The notes: generated from the letters alone by a model not told the origin. 64,000 nt of DNA from Mayfieldus sp963772265 (GCA_963772265.1 CAVYWS010000004.1:1-64000), one strand, 5' to 3'. Positions 8,125-17,644 are shown, counted from the stretch's first letter. Numbers and translations: made by a program.

Positions 8125-8149
8125 GGCCCCGGGCCAGGCGCCCGGGGCC
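8125..8149 (+). terminator. Terminator of microprotein operon
   Basis: Perfect 10-bp G+C stem GGCCCCGGGC/GCCCGGGGCC with loop CAGGC, 12 nt after the second microprotein stop, followed by CCTTTCC. The strong stem with a short T tract is usual for high-GC actinobacteria. Confidence 0.8.
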
Positions 8150-8172
8150 CCTTTCCGAGAAGGGAATAATCA

Positions 8173-8558
8173 ATGCGAGGAGCCGTAGTGATGACTATCG
8201 CCCTCCTGTTCGAGGATGCGGCGGAAATTGAGCGGCGCGCAGAGGCCAAGATGTTGCGGGAGCCCCAGACGTGGCGCACCCGGACCGAGGCCTTGCTCGA
8301 TGAAGTTGGGGTCGCGGACCGCACTTTCCTGGTTTCCGGGGATACCGAGATTTCAACGTTGAACCGGCCTGCATCGAATGAGGCGCCCCACCTACTACCT
8401 GGGCTTGTTGTGGACGCTGACGTCTTCGCAGGGGCCCAGGCCGGGCTCGGCGTCGTGCAATACATGACGCCTACTTCGATCTCCTGCAGGCCGAGCTTCA
8501 GGAAGAGCAGTCGATCGAGGGGGATCCCGAGGACGAAGACGAGGATGACCTCCGATAG
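8173..8558 (+). CDS. Hypothetical protein, frameshifted
   Basis: The open frame begins MRGAVVMTIALLFEDAAEIERRAEAKMLREPQTW; a second start at 8191 follows GAGGAG. Near 8440-8470 the likely coding frame changes to one that ends DAYFDLLQAELQEEQ...DPEDEDEDDLR with a TAG at 8556-8558. A highly acidic end of this kind is typical of real proteins, so I treat it as one gene of about 128 residues broken by an indel. No family recognised. It lies between the microprotein operon and the SIR2-like gene, on the same strand. Confidence 0.45.
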
Positions 8559-9007
8559 GTGCAACCAAGGAGAGTCCGGCCCGGTGTTTCTTCCCGTTAG
8601 GAAGTTCCTGGACAACCTTCTGCCTCGGCGGCCAACTCCGCCTGTCCGCGGTCGGAGTGCGTCGCTCGGAGAGACCTATCGGCCCCCGCGAACCCGCAAT
8701 CGAGGCTCGGACTTGAATAACTCTCGCACCCAAGCTACGAAAAGGAAAATCTCGGCCCGGCCCAACCTCTAGCTGAAAAGACTCCAGGTGGCAATGTCGG
8801 TGGATTCGTAGCCCGCGTCCTGCTCCGTTTTCTCGTGCAAAGCGGTACTTCGGATTCAAACCCAAGCGGGCCGTCAGCGGATCACATTGCGGTCACACGC
8901 ACACTCGAGCTCTTTGCGGGCTCGCGCGGCTTCCAGCACCACAGGCAGCTCAGTATCCCGTATCTCTGCTGGCTCGGTCAATCTGGGTCCGCTGAGATAC
9001 TCGATGT
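8559..9007. other. Intergenic stretch with boundary hairpin
   Basis: About 450 bases without a supported gene. At 8825-8845 it holds the hairpin CCG-TTTTCTCGTGCAAAG-CGG, a relative of the hairpins at 408 and 2472. Upstream of 9008 the SIR2 frame is closed by a stop at 8993-8995. Confidence 0.45.
8825..8845. repeat. Boundary hairpin with TTTTCTCGTGCAAAG centre
   Basis: CCG (8825-8827) pairs with CGG (8843-8845) and TTT with AAA, around CTCGTGC. It lies upstream of the SIR2-like gene. Confidence 0.4.
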
Positions 9008-10077
9008 GTGGGAGAGGTTCAAGGGCACACAGTGCTTGTGCTTGGGGCCGGCGCCAGCGTCGCCGAAGCTATGGCCCATCGGCCCAAACAAACGAAAGAG
9101 CACCCGCCGCTGGACGCAAACTTCTTTCTAAGGGCTGGTGGCCGGAATCGCTCCGTGGGATTGAAACAGCGGGTGGCTGCTCACGCGCGACGCCTCGGCC
9201 ATCGAGATCTGTTTTCCGAAGGACCTTCCCTCGAGGAATATCTCGGCCGCCTCTACTTTCATTTCTATCAGGAGTCCTCGAAGGAGAATTCGAACGCCTA
9301 TTTCGACCTCGTCGAGCTCTATGCCAATGAACTCACCTTTACAACGGCATGGATGGCGAGCCGTCCAGGCGCGATCAAAAAGGTCGTGGAGGGCGAGTCA
9401 AAAACGGCCGGAGGATCTCAATCGCGACCTTTAACCACGATCTGCTGATTGAAAACGCTCTCTCCTGCCTTTCTAGTCGGCGTTACGGGTCCGCATGGTG
9501 CCTTGAGCACGCCTACCCGTTTGCGGACCGGAAACCGACGATCGTTGCGAACTGGCTCCCTCGATTCGATCTCGACTGCCCGGGTGTGCGGGAGGACCAT
9601 GTGCCCATCTACAAGCTGCACGGATCACTGAACTGGGTATTTACGACGATTGGACAACACCCGCCGCCCTCCATTGCAGACCGACCCCGGAAGATCTCGA
9701 TCCTTGAGAACAGCGTGGGAATTGAAGGCAAGCCAACGATCAAGCCGGGAAAGAGAAAGCTGTACATCTCTCCTCTCATCGTGCCGCCCGTCTACGAAAA
9801 GCACGGCTTTATTCGCCGCCATCTCCAAGAGATGTGGGACGGTGCGGCGCAAGCTCTTCGTGAGGCTACCCGCGTGATTTTCTGGGGCTATTCGTTTCCG
9901 AACGCAGATAATCACGCTCGCTACTTCTTTCAGGGCCTCGCCCAGGAGAACGATGCACTTCGACGTCCCGTAGTCATCAATCCGGATCCGCGGGCTGAGG
10001 ATGCCGCCTGGACGGTACTTCGGCCAGCCGAGGTCTTGCACTATCGGGACGTGAATGCGTACCTGACATCTGTCTAG
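9008..10077 (+). CDS. SIR2-like domain protein, one frameshift
   Basis: About 355 residues. SIR2-like domains of bacterial defence proteins bind NAD and several hydrolyse it. The nucleotide-binding start VLVLGAGASVAEAM is at residues ~9-22. Then come SIATFNHDLLIE (~138), YKLHGSLNW with the family His (~205), and near the end IFWGYSFPNADNHARYFF (~295). Zinc cysteines of true sirtuin deacetylases are absent. A one-base shift near 9415 joins the two halves. The GTG start at 9008 is the first possible one after a stop at 8993. There is no fused effector domain, so it could work alone or with neighbours. It differs clearly from the housekeeping sirtuin at 29947. Confidence 0.75.
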
Positions 10078-10496
10078 TGAACGGCGCCTGCACGGCACGT
10101 CTTAGAGGCAGCTGCGGGCCGCGAGCAACCGACCGCTGCCGCTTTCCGTGAAAGAAGCAGCAGCGACCCTTCTGTCCGCATGCTTCGTGTAAACGACCGG
10201 ACGTTTCTTTAGGCCCCTGCCTGGAACCTTCGCTGCCATGGAATTACGCCCGATGGGCCAACGACCTAGGGCTTGACGCGGACCTCCCAGTCAGAGAGCC
10301 TTCCGGCGGGGGCCCACACAAAGGGAGCGCGTGTGACACGCCTAAGCGGCGAGTTTCTGACCTTCCGCTGCCAGACGCGCTAGAGGCTGTGCGGAGGCGA
10401 TCGACAGTTTGGGCTGGCGGGTCGAGGCCGTCGAACGAACTCGAATCCTGTCCCAAATCGATGCGAACCCGTCTCCGCAAATCGAGATTCGGCTCA
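10078..10496. other. Intergenic stretch with hairpin and tRNA-like fragment
   Basis: This 420-base gap separates the convergent SIR2-like and MmeI-like genes. It contains the nested hairpin at 10135-10161. It also has a fragment (10407-10458) in which GTTTGGG can pair with CCCAAAT and which includes TCGAATCCTGTC, the same 12 bases as the T arm of the tRNA-Arg repeats. I see no coding frame. Confidence 0.45.
10135..10161. repeat. Boundary hairpin GCTGC...CTTTC-CGT-GAAAG...GCAGC
   Basis: Two-level stem: GCTGC 10135-10139 with GCAGC 10157-10161, and CTTTC 10142-10146 with GAAAG 10150-10154. It is the best paired member of the hairpin family and lies 57 nt after the SIR2-like stop, so it could also act as a terminator. 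Confidence 0.5.
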
Positions 10497-13216
10497 TCAC
10501 TGAAGCGCCCTATTCGCATTGAATGGGTCATAAGTTCGGCCTGCAGCGATTTCGGCGTGAAGGGCTGCCAACCGGGCCTTCGTTTCTAGCGGGTCGTGGG
10601 CGACCGCGGTCGGCCAGCCGTATGCTCGCCCGACAGCAGCGTCGAGTTCGCGGTGGAGCGCGGCGACCTCAGCCCATGCGCCCTCGTCAATGCGATTGTA
10701 GAGGTCGGTGAGGCCGACCTCCTCTCGAGCGCAGATCGCCTGGCGGCGCTCCAGCAGGCGCTTTGCAATGTCCCCGATCTCCCTCCGCATGGCGTCCTCG
10801 GGCTCGGGCCATGGGAAGGTTTCGAAGCAGGAGGTTGGCGTATATCTAGGCCGGTCCTCAAGAGTCGAAGACTCGGAACGGGCCCAAGCCCCATGCGTCG
10901 ATGAAGTCAGGATCCCCATCGCGTAGTCGTCGTCGAAGGCGAAGACATTGGTGAGGTTGCTCGGACAAACGGAATGATCCACCCAGCAGAAGAGGAATCG
11001 CTTGCCCTGAGCGTTACCGGCGATGTAGCGGGGAAGCCCGTCCAACGCTTGGCGCATACCAGGCCTGGGCTCCGCAAAGCGCCACCAATATTTACGGTAG
11101 GCCTCCCGCCGGTTCTTGTCACGCTGAGGCTTGACACGGTCGCGGACCAGAGCCAGCGCTGCCGGATACTGCATGGCATCCTCGAGCGCACTCAGCGCGA
11201 AGTCGATGATGAAACGGCGGGGATGCTGTTCGAGGTCCTCCGTGATGTCATCACCAACGAGGTACGGCCGCACGACGTCGGCGTAATTCGCCTCACTCTT
11301 CTCGATGAGCTCGCGCGCTTCCCCCTCATCCAGATAGAAGGGTCCGGCCGGGATCGGACCCTGAAATGACCGATTAGAGTTGGCGGAGAGAGGCTTGTAT
11401 TCCTCTACCGATAACTTCGACTCTCGTAAGCGCGTGTTGATCCCCTCGACCGGCTCTCCGTCCAGTACGAAGCGTTTGGGCGGATGGCTGGGTTGATGCA
11501 CCCAATTACTGATGCTGACGTTGACAACAGCCTCTCCCGGCCATTTCTGACGGGAGACCGCATCTGTGATTACCCCGCCCCGCTCGATCACATAGTTGAG
11601 GCTCGCACCGCGGGCGCGGTTCTGGCTGATCGAGTTCGTTCCGACCATCCCAGCACGGTCATCGGGTCTCATCTGATCAGCAGCGCGGCGGAACCAGTAG
11701 ACACAGAGATCTTTGAGGCCACAGTCGAAGTGCTTCTTCAGCCACTCGACGTACTCCTCATCCAGGACCTTGCGCAGGTTCTGGGAGCCGTGGTACGGCG
11801 GGTTGCTGATGATCGCGTTTGCTGCCGGCCACTCGACCTGCAGCGCGTCGCCCGCCGTAGGATCCCCGAAAGGTCGGCGAGCGGCAGGGTGCTCTCGTGA
11901 AGTGCGAGCTCCTCGACGGCGAGCTCGTGGCCCATCCAGAGAGTGACGCGGGCGAGGTCGACGCCGAACTGCTCGATCTCGATTCCTCGCATGTTCTGGA
12001 GTGGGAAGAAGGCGCTGAGACCGGCTTGCTCCGGCCGCCCTTCTGCCGTCGCTAGTTCCCTCGCGCTCTTCGCGAGCTTGGACTCGATCCGGCGCAGCTC
12101 GCGGTAGGCGACGTAGAGGAAGTTGCCGGAGCCGCAGGCGGGGTCGAGCACGACGTAGTTCAGCAGGTCCGACTGTGCCTCTTCGCCTCCTTGAAGCGTG
12201 GCTAGCGACTCGATCCGCTCGGTCCAGGGCTCCACGATCGTCGGCGTGACGATCTTCTGGATCTCGGCCTCGTGCGTGTAGTGGGCGCCGAGCTGCCACT
12301 GCTTCTCGCGGCCGAAGACGCCTTGGAGAAGGGAGCCGAAGATCGACGGCTGAACCTGGCGCCAGTTGAAGCCGCTCGCCTCCCTCAGCAACGCGAGCTC
12401 CTCGGCGTCGAGGTCAATCGCGGGCCGTGCGCTCGAAGAGCGACCCGTTCGCATACGGGACTCCGGCGTAGAGGCCGTGCTCGGGCCGCTCCGGCGCGGG
12501 ATCGTTGAGGTACTCGAAGAGCCGGCCGAGATCGTCGGCGCTGGAGCGCCGAGGGTTTGCGATCAGGTCGTCGACGATGCGGGTGAAGCCCTGCGCGGGA
12601 TCTGGCCGAGGTCCTCCGCGAACATGCACCAGACGACCTGCAGGACGAAGCGGCGGCGCGCTCAGGGTCGCCCTCGCCTCGCTCGCTCGAGCAGCTCGAA
12701 GAGCTCGGCGAGCTTGCCGACGGCCTCGAGCGTGACCGCCTCCTGCCGCGCGGTGAAGACCGGCTCGTCGCCGGCAAGGAACAGCAGCGCGGTGTAGCGA
12801 TCGGGGAGCTCTCGAGCTCGAACTCGACCCGCGGCGCATCGGGGAACGCGCCCGGCTCCCAGACCTCGAATCTCGTGAATGCGCAGAGCACGACGTACTC
12901 GGGTGCAGGCACGTTGCGCTCAGGGTCGGCTGCCTCTCCGCCAGTAGTCGAGGGCCTGGCGTCGGTGATTGCGAAGCCGGCCGGCTTCGGCCGCCGACTT
13001 CATCTCGAAGATGCAGACGCGCGGCCAGATGAGATCGACGAACCGCCTGCCTGGAAGTGCTCGAAGTCGCGCGACGTCCGATCGCTCGGTGCCGTAGCAC
13101 TCGAAGAGCTCGTTGAGGAAGGTCTGCGCCTCGCCGCGCTCGTATCCCGGGCGAACGCTCCACCGCGCAACGAAACGCGTCAGATTCGCCCGGATCTCCT
13201 CGCCGGTCAGCGGCAC
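10497..13216 (-). CDS. MmeI-family type IIL restriction-modification enzyme, frameshifted
   Basis: The span (about 906 residues) equals the usual size of MmeI-like enzymes, which methylate one strand of their site and cut about 20 bases away with one polypeptide. Order seen: N-terminal PD-ExK nuclease (FVDLIWPR...IFEMKSA, near 13010); linker; gamma-class N6-adenine methyltransferase with SAM motif LDPACGSGNFLYVAYREL (near 12130) and catalytic ISNPPYHGSQN (near 11800); then the target-recognition domain with SSTLEDRPRYTPTSCFETFPWPEP. Several indels, mainly between 12,400 and 12,900, break the frame, yet all domains are present. GTG start. The small gene at 13257-13513 precedes it in the same orientation. 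No separate modification gene is needed. Confidence 0.85.
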
Positions 13217-13256
13217 GGGTGCAGCGGCTAAGAAGCCAGCCGCTCCTGGGTCCTCG

Positions 13257-13513
13257 TCAGTTGCGACGAGTTGGCCCTGGCGGGGTCTGCTGGGGCGCCT
13301 TCCAGTAGACGGACTTGATCAGGCGCTTGTGTCGGCGCGGATCGAGCTCGGCTGCTGTCTCCAGCGCAGCGATGAGGTGCGGACGCCGCTCCGTCCTGTT
13401 TGCAGGGTCTCCGCCGCCCCGCCGACTTTGCGGGCGGCCTCATCGACATAGAGCATCGCCCGCTCGACCTCGCGGAAGTGCTCCTCCTCTCGGATTTGGT
13501 CTGCGGCATTCAC
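13257..13513 (-). CDS. Small helical protein upstream of MmeI-like gene
   Basis: About 85 residues after correcting one indel near 13390: MNAADQIREEEHFREVERAMLYVDEAARKVGG... continuing as RRPHLIAALETAAELDPRRHKRLIKSVYWKAP. It is mostly helical and charged. It ends 40 nt before the restriction enzyme, so the two probably form an operon. Not recognised; an accessory role for the enzyme is an inference. Confidence 0.55.
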
Positions 13514-13721
13514 GACTGCCGCAATCTAGGGCGCCACCGGACGCCCGTGGCGCGCGAATCCGCAAGTTGGGGAAAACGGGGTCCCTGACGGATTTGCCCC
13601 CACCAATGGTCACTCTGGATGCATTTTGCAGGGCAAGGCGGTCCAATACTAGTTCTAACTCGGGCTTCGGCGGGTTTGCCATTAGACCAGCTCGTTAGGC
13701 GCTTACATCTAACAACCCCCC
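13514..13721. other. Island-core junction with palindromes
   Basis: Contains the perfect hairpin GCGCCAC-N9-GTGGCGC (13531-13537/13547-13553) and the inverted pair AATCCG (13557-13562)/CGGATT (13589-13594). The 11-mer ACCAATGGTCA at 13602-13612 also occurs just before the tRNA part of repeats 2 and 3. To the right, ordinary core genes begin. This could be the right edge of the island, but no full tRNA repeat is present. Confidence 0.4.
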
Positions 13722-13727
13722 TACACT
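13722..13727 (+). promoter_or_regulatory. -10 box TACACT of PadR gene
   Basis: TANNNT box ending 6 nt before the ATG at 13734, with no ribosome site between; expected to give a leaderless mRNA. Confidence 0.5.
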
Positions 13728-13733
13728 CGCCCC

Positions 13734-14198
13734 ATGGCGAGCGAGGGATCCCGGCCCCTGCGTGAGGCCGTTGAGGAGGCTGCCAAGGCTGCCGAATCTG
13801 CCGAGCCGGGCGCGTCAACCACTCGTCGTCGCGGTCGCCCCTCCGACGTCTTCGGCGGCGAGATCCGCCGGCGCGACGTCTTCCCGCTCCTCGTCCTCCA
13901 CCTGATCCGGACCGAGCCGTCTTACGGCAACCACCTGATCGAGGCGATCGAGGAGATCACCCAGGGCGTCGTATCGGTCAATCCGAACACGATGTACCCG
14001 CTGCTTCGCAACCTCGAGGCTGACGGGATGATCGAGGGCAAGTGGGAGCACCCCGACCGGCGCACGCGGCGCTTCTATGAGATCACCAAAGCCGGTGAGA
14101 AGGAGTACAAGCGGCTGGTCGAGGAGGTCGAGCCGTTCCTCGACTCGGTGATCCGCTCGCTCTCCCTGATCAAGAAAGAGGTTTACGGAGGGCGCTGA
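13734..14198 (+). CDS. PadR family transcriptional regulator
   Basis: 154 residues. An N-terminal extension (residues 1-45, with RRRGRPSD) is followed by the PadR winged helix: FPLLVLHLIRTEPSYGNHLIEAIEE, VNPNTMYPLLRNLEADGMIEGKW and TRRFYEITKAGEKEYKRL. PadR proteins are dimeric repressors, often of detoxification or efflux genes. The C-terminal dimerisation helix is short, as in PadR-s2 proteins. It is transcribed toward the aldo/keto reductase (87 nt gap) and may control it or the P450 genes; no operator proves this. Confidence 0.85.
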   Translation: MASEGSRPLREAVEEAAKAAESAEPGASTTRRRGRPSDVFGGEIRRRDVFPLLVLHLIRTEPSYGNHLIEAIEEITQGVVSVNPNTMYPLLRNLEADGMIEGKWEHPDRRTRRFYEITKAGEKEYKRLVEEVEPFLDSVIRSLSLIKKEVYGGR

Positions 14199-14284
14199 TC
14201 ATGCGCCCGGCTGCTCACAGGCAGGTAGGAGGGCGGGCGAAGCGGGTAGCCATACTCCTTGGAACCTCAATCAAGGAGGCAGGC

Positions 14285-15277
14285 ATGGAGAAGCGCACTC
14301 TGGGCCGCGGCGATGCGGCCCTCGAGGTCTCGGCGATGGGGCTCGGCTGCATGGGGATGTCGTTCGCCTACGCGCCGGCCGAAGACGAGGAATCGACCGC
14401 GACGATCCACCGCGCCCTCGATCTCGGCGTCACTTTCATCGACACCGCCGACGTCTACGGCCCCCACACCAACGAGGAGCTGGTCGGCAAGGCGATCACC
14501 GGGCGCCGCGACGAGGTCGTGCTCGCGACCAAGTTCGGAAACGTGATGGGCGAGGACGGCACCCGCGCCGTCCGCGGCGACGCCGCCTACGTCCGCGAGG
14601 CCTGCGACGCGTCGCTGAAGCGCCTCGGCACAGACCACATCGACCTCTACTACCAGCACCGGGTCGACCCCGACACTCCGATCGAGGAGACGGTCGGAGC
14701 GATGGCCGAGCTGGTCGAGCAGGGCAAGGTCCGCCACCTCGGCCTCTCCGAGGCCGCGCCGGAGACGATCCGCAAGGCCCACGACACCCACCCGATCACC
14801 GCGGTTCAGACCGAGTACTCGCTCTGGACCCGCGACCCCGAGGACGACGGCGTCCTCGAGACGGTCCGCGAGCTGGGGATCGGCTTCGTCCCCTACAGCC
14901 CGCTGGGCCGCGGCTTTTTGACCGGGCGGATTCAGTCGCCGGAAGATCTCGACGACGACGACTGGCGCCTGACGACGCCGCGATTCCAGGGCGAGAATTT
15001 CCAGCGCAACCTCGACCTGGTCGAGCGGGTGAAGGAGGTCGCCGCGGAGAAGGGCGTCGAGCCGGGCCAGCTCGCCCTCGCCTGGGTCCTCGCCCAGGGC
15101 GACGACGTCGTCCCGATCCCCGGCACCACCCACCGCGAGCACCTGGAGCAGAACGTCGCCGCGCTGGAGGTCGAGCTCAGCGACGACGACCTCGCCCGGA
15201 TCGACGAGGCAGCGCCGCTCGGAGCGACTGCCGGCGAGCGCTACGACAAGGCCGGCATGGCGGCTGTGCACGTCTAG
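14285..15277 (+). CDS. Aldo/keto reductase
   Basis: 330 residues, intact. NADPH-dependent reduction of carbonyl compounds by a TIM-barrel enzyme. Catalytic tetrad visible: Asp and Tyr in FIDTADVYGPHTNEE, Lys in LATKFGNVMG, His in DLYYQHRVDPDTP. The C-terminal cofactor loop is VPIPGTTHREHLEQN. The MGLGCMGMSFAY start pattern places it with the YccK/AKR11-13 type oxidoreductases. The start at 14285 follows the ribosome site AAGGAGG. Substrate not predictable. Confidence 0.9.
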   Translation: MEKRTLGRGDAALEVSAMGLGCMGMSFAYAPAEDEESTATIHRALDLGVTFIDTADVYGPHTNEELVGKAITGRRDEVVLATKFGNVMGEDGTRAVRGDAAYVREACDASLKRLGTDHIDLYYQHRVDPDTPIEETVGAMAELVEQGKVRHLGLSEAAPETIRKAHDTHPITAVQTEYSLWTRDPEDDGVLETVRELGIGFVPYSPLGRGFLTGRIQSPEDLDDDDWRLTTPRFQGENFQRNLDLVERVKEVAAEKGVEPGQLALAWVLAQGDDVVPIPGTTHREHLEQNVAALEVELSDDDLARIDEAAPLGATAGERYDKAGMAAVHV

Positions 15278-15304
15278 GGCCGGACCGATCCAGCTCGCGC
15301 CCGG

Positions 15305-15335
15305 ACTGGCTAGCTGGCCAGTCTGGGTGTAGGCT
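15305..15335 (+). promoter_or_regulatory. P450-1 promoter with palindromic operator
   Basis: The palindrome ACTGGC-N6-GCCAGT (15305-15322) lies 7 nt upstream of a TAGGCT -10 box (15330-15335), 12 nt before the ATG. The same CTGGC-N6-GCCAG plus TAGGCT layout precedes the second P450 (17645-17674). The operator covers the -35 position, so a repressor is the simplest reading. Confidence 0.6.
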
Positions 15336-15347
15336 GGCCGCGGTCGC

Positions 15348-16705
15348 ATGGAACCGACGCCCACCGACCAAGCGCCGCCCGACCAGCAGGTCGAGCGAGA
15401 CGCTGAGCCCGCAGCTGGGACCGGACCGGCAAGGGCCGGCCCCTCGACCAGACGCCGATCGAGGACCTTCGCCTCACCGAGCGCCCGATCTGGGACGGCG
15501 GGCCGCCGCTCGAGATCTTCAAGCGGATGCGGGCCGAGTGCCCGATCCACTGGACCGACAAGATCACCGAGTACCCAAATGAAGCGGGCTATTGGTCGGT
15601 CACGCGGGCCGACGACGTCCACACCGTCAGCCACGACTGGAAGACCTATTCCTCCGAGCGCGGCGGGGTGCTGGGTCTCACCGACTCGGTCGTGCCGCTG
15701 GAGCTGGCGACGGCGATGTTCATCGCCATGGACCCGCCCAAGCACGACCGCCTCAAGCAGCTCTTCCAGCGCGGCTTCACGCCGAAGCGGATCGCCGAGC
15801 ACGAGGACCGCATCCGCGAGATCGCGGTCGGCGTCCTCGACGGCCTCGAGGGCCAGCGAGACCTGCGACCTGGTCAACGACGTCGCGCAGCCGGTCGTCT
15901 CGCGGGTGATCGGAAGCTTCATGGGCATTCCGCCCGAGGACGACGAGGTCTGGGCCCGCCTCATGAACACGACGCTTGGCGCCAGCGACCCCGACCTCAA
16001 CCCGGAGGGCACCGACGCGGTGATGCAGCGCGACGTCCCCGAGATCTTCGAGCGCTGCCGCAAGCTGATCGCCGAGCGCCGAGAGAACCCCACCGACGAC
16101 CTGACCAGCGTCCTCGTCCACGCCGAAATCGACGGCCAGGGCCTCGAGGAGCACGAGATCGTCATGGGCTTCTTCCTTCTGATGGCGGCCGGCAACGACA
16201 GCACCAAGGCCACCTACTGCTCAGCGATGCGGGCGCTGATCGATCACCCCGACGAGCGCCAGAAGCTGCTCGATGACCCGTCGCTGATCCCCAGCGCGGT
16301 CGAGGAGGCGCTGCGCATGTACCCCGCCTTCGCCCACTTCCGCCGTACCGCGACCGCCGACACCGAGCTCGACGGGCAGCCGATCCGCGAGGGCGACAAG
16401 GTGCTGATGTGGTACGTGTCGTCGAACCGCGACGAGACCAAGTACGAGGACCCGGACCGCTTCGACGTCACCCGCAATCCCGAGCACCAGGCCTTCGGCG
16501 CCGGCGGGCGGCACTTCTGCCTCGGCGCCGCGCTTGCCCGCCTGGAGCTGCGGATTCTGATCGAGGAGACCCTGGCCCGCTACCCGGCGATGGAGCTCGC
16601 CGGCGAGCCCGCCTTCGTCGAATCGGCGTTCCTGAACCAGCTCAAGGCCCTGCCGGTGCGGCTCGGTGCCGAGGCGGCTGGCTCAGCCCGACTGCCCTGT
16701 CATAA
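15348..16705 (+). CDS. Cytochrome P450 (copy 1), frameshifted
   Basis: Bacterial class I P450 of about 445 residues; it would need ferredoxin partners not seen here. Conserved parts: MDPPKHDRLKQLFQRGFTPKRI (helix C region), I-helix AAGNDSTKATY, the E-x-x-R helix EEALRMYP, and the haem-ligand loop FGAGGRHFCLGAALARLE with its Cys. Indels near 15430 and 15850, and probably one near the end, split the frame, so the C-terminus is approximate. It is about 80% alike to the second P450 at 17690 over the visible stretches, showing a recent tandem duplication. Substrate unknown. Confidence 0.85.
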
Positions 16706-16716
16706 GCTTGCCGGCG

Positions 16717-17640
16717 ATGCGTCGCATTCTTTGGCTCGGCTCTGTACTTGCCTTGCTGGCATTCTGGCCCGCGACGGCATCTGCGACGGTGCTCGTAAAC
16801 CAGACCGATTTCCCGGGGACCGCTGCCCCGTTATCGATGGACGACGACAACGGTGACTCCCTCGACACCCAGGCGGCCGACGACTTCACCGTGCCATCGG
16901 GGACGAGTTGGAAGATCTCATCCGTATTCGTTCTCGGCGAGGCGACCAGCTCGCAGTCGTCGAGCGTGAACGTCTTTCTCTATGACTCGGCCGGATCTAC
17001 CCCCGGCACCGAGATCTACCGCGAGCTCGGCATCCCCCCGATCGGAGCCCCGAACTTCGCGCTGCCGCTGGCCAACGCCCCGCTGCTTGCGCCGGGCACT
17101 TATTGGGTGTCGGTCCAGATCGCCGATGGACACTTCCCGCCGACCATGGGGCAAAGGCGCTGGGGCTGGACCGCCCGACAGTGCAGTCCGGCAACCACGC
17201 CGTCGTGCGCAACCCCGGCGGCGGGTTCAACGGGGGCACGTGCACGGATTGGACGACGAGCTGCTTTTTCGGCACTGACACCGACCTCCTGTTCTTCCTC
17301 GACGGAATCGCCGCCCCCTACCCGCCATCCAATCAATTCAAATTCGGTCACCTGACGAGGAACGAGAAGAGGGGCACGGCGAAGTTGACGGTCATCGTGC
17401 CGGGGCCGGGGACGTTGACCCTGACCGGCAAGGGACTCGCCAACCAGCGGCCCGCGCTGCGTCGCCCGCGTCCTCCGCAAGGCCGTCTCGGCGGCGGGCA
17501 AGGTGAAGCTGCTCGTCAAGGCCAAGGGCAGGAAAAAGAAGAAGCTCAACCGGACCGGCAAGGCGAAGGTGAAGGCCAAGGTCAGCTACACGCCGACCGG
17601 CGGCACCGCGCACGTCGAGCGCAAGAGGATCACCCTGAGA
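16717..17640 (+). CDS. Secreted protein with Lys-rich C-terminal domain, frameshifted
   Basis: Starts MRRILWLGSVLALLAFWPATASA, a clear signal peptide with A-x-A cleavage. The mature part (NQTDFPGTAAPLSMDDDNGDSLDTQAADDFTVP...) resembles a beta-sandwich of exported carbohydrate- or surface-binding proteins. The C-terminal tail GTLTLTGKG...AAGKVKLLVKAKG...KVKAKVSYTPTGGTA is a repeat-like domain that I know from many Thermoleophilia secreted proteins. Indels near 17155 and 17450 break the frame; the end at about 17640 is estimated. It sits between the two P450 copies, so the duplication event enclosed or missed it. Confidence 0.6.
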
Positions 17641-17644
17641 AAGA

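Noticed and set aside
8840..8875. T-arm-like GGATTCAAACCC as another tRNA remnant
   Set aside because: No acceptor or anticodon pairing around it and no identity with the tRNA-Arg repeats.
483..13513. Interpreting broken island genes as pseudogenes
   Set aside because: Indel density is similar in essential core genes, so breaks cannot be taken as biological decay.
14267..16213. Open minus-strand frame of 648 codons opposite the reductase and P450 genes
   Set aside because: Shadow of two recognised enzymes on the plus strand; no family features.
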